Positions 31,114 through 33,188 of a DNA stretch of 33,188 nucleotides are shown here, in pieces. The notes beneath the pieces are model-generated. The model made no database searches and was not told the DNA's origin. It saw only the letters and a program-made list of their open reading frames with translations. The position numbers and the translations under genes are program-made. Position 1 is the first letter of the stretch. The number at the start of each line of letters is the position of its first letter. The DNA is from Isohypsibius dastychi (lineage: Eukaryota; Tardigrada; Eutardigrada; Parachela; Isohypsibiidae). Location of the stretch: positions 1-33,188 of the forward strand of contig JAQIWT010000124.1 of assembly GCA_034696485.1 (NCBI GenBank), in the 5' to 3' direction.

Positions 31114-31807
31114 ATTCTTCTCAAATAATCATTCAACTCTGGTGGTACTTTTTGCTGTGATTTGGTAATACAGCTGTGTGATCGCCTGAGGCTGGTGTTT
31201 TTTCTTGGTGGCTTTTTCCGTTTTTCTTGAATTATAATGTTCACGAGGCTGCGAGTTGATACACATTTCGAAGTAATGCTCGGGTGCCCAGCTGTCTTAC
31301 CAGGCAATTGAAGAAATGACGTCTTATTTATGAAACGCTCCGTTTTTGACTTTGGTTCATTGTAAAATTATGTGTCAATCCAACGTAGGACATACATTTA
31401 AACGAATAACTGCCGCATTGCTGCACCTGCAACGCCGAACTTGCAACGTTAAATTCCAGTCATTCTTTGAGGAGAAATGTTTTATTTTTCCAACATCTGC
31501 CGCTATTGAATTTCCCACAGTTTCATCATCTAAATTCATGGAATAATTTTAGCTTTGTGTTTAGATAGTCATGAAAATTTAAAGAATGCGAAATAACAAT
31601 ATTCCCAAAGCTGACACACCGACGTCAAATTACTCGTCGATAAAGTAACCTTATCCGGGAAAACGATATTTGGATAATTCTATTCAAATATTGTCGAAGC
31701 CGTCGCACACGTCAGAAAAATGAGGCAGCGATTCATAGCCTTGAACAGACCACTGATAAATTTCCGCCATTTATAAGCTGGAAATATCAAGACTTGTTTC
31801 CTTGAGA
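31114..31807. other. No gene seen
   Basis: AT-rich stretch between divergently transcribed genes. It probably holds the promoters of the membrane protein (minus) and the receptor-like gene (plus). No TATA/initiator pair was recognised. Confidence 0.45.
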
Positions 31808-33040
31808 ATGAGTTCATCTGAATGCTTCAACAATGACTGCGACGAAAAAGACTGGATGGCCATTTGGAGTCCCAAAGGTGCGATCTTCAACAAAACAACG
31901 TCCACGTTTGACGTTGGATATTTCGGAACCACGTCCTTCAACCTCTATGTTGCTGTTTCTCAAGTAAGTTACAAAACGCACGAGTAAAGATTGATACTGT
32001 CACAGGTTTTATTTTGTTTCTTGTTAGCAAGCACCGTTTGTGGTGAAAGAAACTTTTCCCTCCGGCAAAATTTTATGGGGTGGTTCGTGGATCAGCGCTC
32101 TTCACGGGATTTGCGATGAGTTACGATTCAGGTGATTTTTCGTGAGCTCAGTTTTAGTAAACCACCTCAGGTTCGTTCATGGTAGGTGTAAGTTGTATGA
32201 GCCCACCGGAGCTGTTGATGCTTGGGGAGGTAGTTCAGTTCTTCAGGATGTTTTGCTCCGTGTTGCCGCGTTCGGAGTATCCCCTCTCCTGATCACTCAG
32301 TCCCGCTACGATTCAAAGAATTACTCTGTGATAAAATTTCCCAACCGTAAAACATATTCGGTTCTGGTCCATCGGCGTTTCCTGCACCATGAAATCAAAG
32401 GCAGCAACTCAATGATACGGGATATTTTCGGCGTTCAGCTGTGGTCTTGTGTTGCATTGTCTGTGCTTACATTGTTGTTTCTGTTGGTGACTTCGAAAAT
32501 TATCGGGAGTGACGCAAACAGGAGATCGATTGTTGACATAGTTTGGGATTCCCTGTACGAAGCAGTGACCAGCAAACCTGGTAAACACGCCATGATAGGC
32601 TGAATAACCCATACAGAACAGTTTCTGACGGTGCAAGTGACTTTTTTTGGGTTATACTTTATTTGTTTGGGAAATGCTAGAACTTCGGCCATACTGTTAA
32701 TTCATGCTCAGCTTAATATGTTCTGTATTCAGCCAGCAGTGCAGCCAGTAAAGGAAGATCGACGTCACTTATATCGTTCGCCATCGTGGTGTTCACAATG
32801 ATGGTACACACTCTGTTCAACGCCGGATTGCCTGCTCAGCTAGCGACAAGTCGGCAAACAGTTTCCCCTTTCACCAACGTTGATGAACTACTGAGATCAG
32901 ATTTCAAAATATATGGGAGCGACGCGTTTGTAGAAATCTTGTCGGTACGGATCAACCGCACTGTTCTCATGAAGTACCGTAAAATCCGGATTAAAGCCCC
33001 AGCTCGAAATAACCCCCCCCCCCCCAACAAGCGTGATTAG
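31808..33040 (+). CDS. Ionotropic receptor-like (iGluR superfamily) gene, 3' end beyond the window
   Basis: Exons are 31808-31963, 32028-32131, 32171-32580 and 32733-about 32944, with all phases consistent. The first part of a glutamate-receptor ligand-binding domain (LYVAVSQ, then APFVVKETFPSGK and GICDELRFRF) is followed by VDAWGGSSVLQDVLLRVAA and ITQSRYDS. Membrane helix M1 is LWSCVALSVLTLLFLLVTSK (residues about 174-196), then a pore-like segment (VDIVWDSLYEAVTSKPG). M3 is LISFAIVVFTMMVHTLFNAG (about 236-256), and the second ligand-binding half starts with FTNVDELLRSDFKIYGSDA. There is no long amino-terminal domain, as in divergent IRs that sense chemicals. It should form a cation channel in a cell membrane. 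The frame is also open to a TAG at 33038-33040, so the gene either ends there or splices at GTACGG (32945) to exons outside the window. The intron at 32132-32170 is only 39 nt. Confidence 0.75.
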
Positions 33041-33059
33041 TCAGTTTCGCGCTTGTTGG
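33024..33059. repeat. 10-bp inverted repeat next to a C13 tract
   Basis: CCAACAAGCG at 33024-33033 and CGCTTGTTGG at 33050-33059 form a hairpin with a 16-base loop. A run of 13 C occupies 33013-33025 and overlaps its first bases. It lies at the 3' end of the receptor-like gene model and may be part of a small repeat. Confidence 0.6.
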
Positions 33060-33188
33060 CGTCATTCTTGCATCAGACTAAAAACTGCAAACTTCTCCTT
33101 CGTTTTTCTTCTCACAATCACTTCTAAAAATGAAAAAAAAAATAATTTCAAATTCAGAATCTTGTTTCTTGGCCGTTCCTTCTGACTA

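Noticed and set aside
31110-31307. Minus-strand basic 65-codon frame upstream of the membrane protein
   Set aside because: No ATG start, ends a few bases into the next gene region, and composition is low-complexity basic without motif support.

Overview
The window is nuclear DNA of a small-intron invertebrate, most likely a panarthropod such as an arthropod or tardigrade. Introns are 39-95 nt, with GTAAGT/GTATGT donors and TTTTCAG-type acceptors. One gene has a TATA box and a TCAGTT initiator at arthropod spacing. The secreted chitin-binding protein and the ionotropic-receptor-like gene are typical ecdysozoan families. The species cannot be named from the sequence alone.

Region by region. 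Positions 1-5970 hold a decayed Maverick/Polinton (adintovirus-like) element on the minus strand: integrase, an unknown protein, a small pX-like protein, an A32/FtsK-type packaging ATPase and a protein-primed DNA polymerase B cut off after palm motif A. Capsid and protease genes are not seen. Positions 6284-6864 carry a compact RING-like gene with its core promoter. Positions 7751-8967 (minus) carry all seven exons of the ESCRT-I subunit VPS28, with four single-base frame faults. Positions 9454-10002 encode an intact two-exon Cys-rich protein. Positions 11062-16041 hold several unrecognised, partly broken multi-exon genes on both strands. Positions 16455-18966 hold diverged duplications and decayed reading frames.

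Positions 19028-22274 (minus) are a Ty3/Gypsy-like Gag and retropepsin remnant, split by a 1,007-bp TTAA-flanked element (19472-20478). Positions 23842-24537 are an intact CBM14 chitin-binding protein gene. Positions 25500-25893 contain a tRNA-derived SINE. Just beyond it, positions 25919-28570 are a complete, apparently intact pogo-like DNA transposon with TA duplication, 251-bp inverted repeats that differ at one base, and a seven-exon 541-residue DDD transposase. Positions 29251-29411 are a foldback MITE. Positions 30373-31086 (minus) encode a multi-pass membrane protein. From 31808 to the window end there is a partial ionotropic-receptor-like gene.

The genes do not form a pathway. The window is a mosaic of a few host genes and transposable elements of very different ages: an old Polinton, an old Gypsy remnant with a nested insertion, and a very young pogo element. 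No array, operon or clearly novel system was found. The best candidates for follow-up are the young pogo element, the four-fault VPS28 copy and the nested TTAA element.
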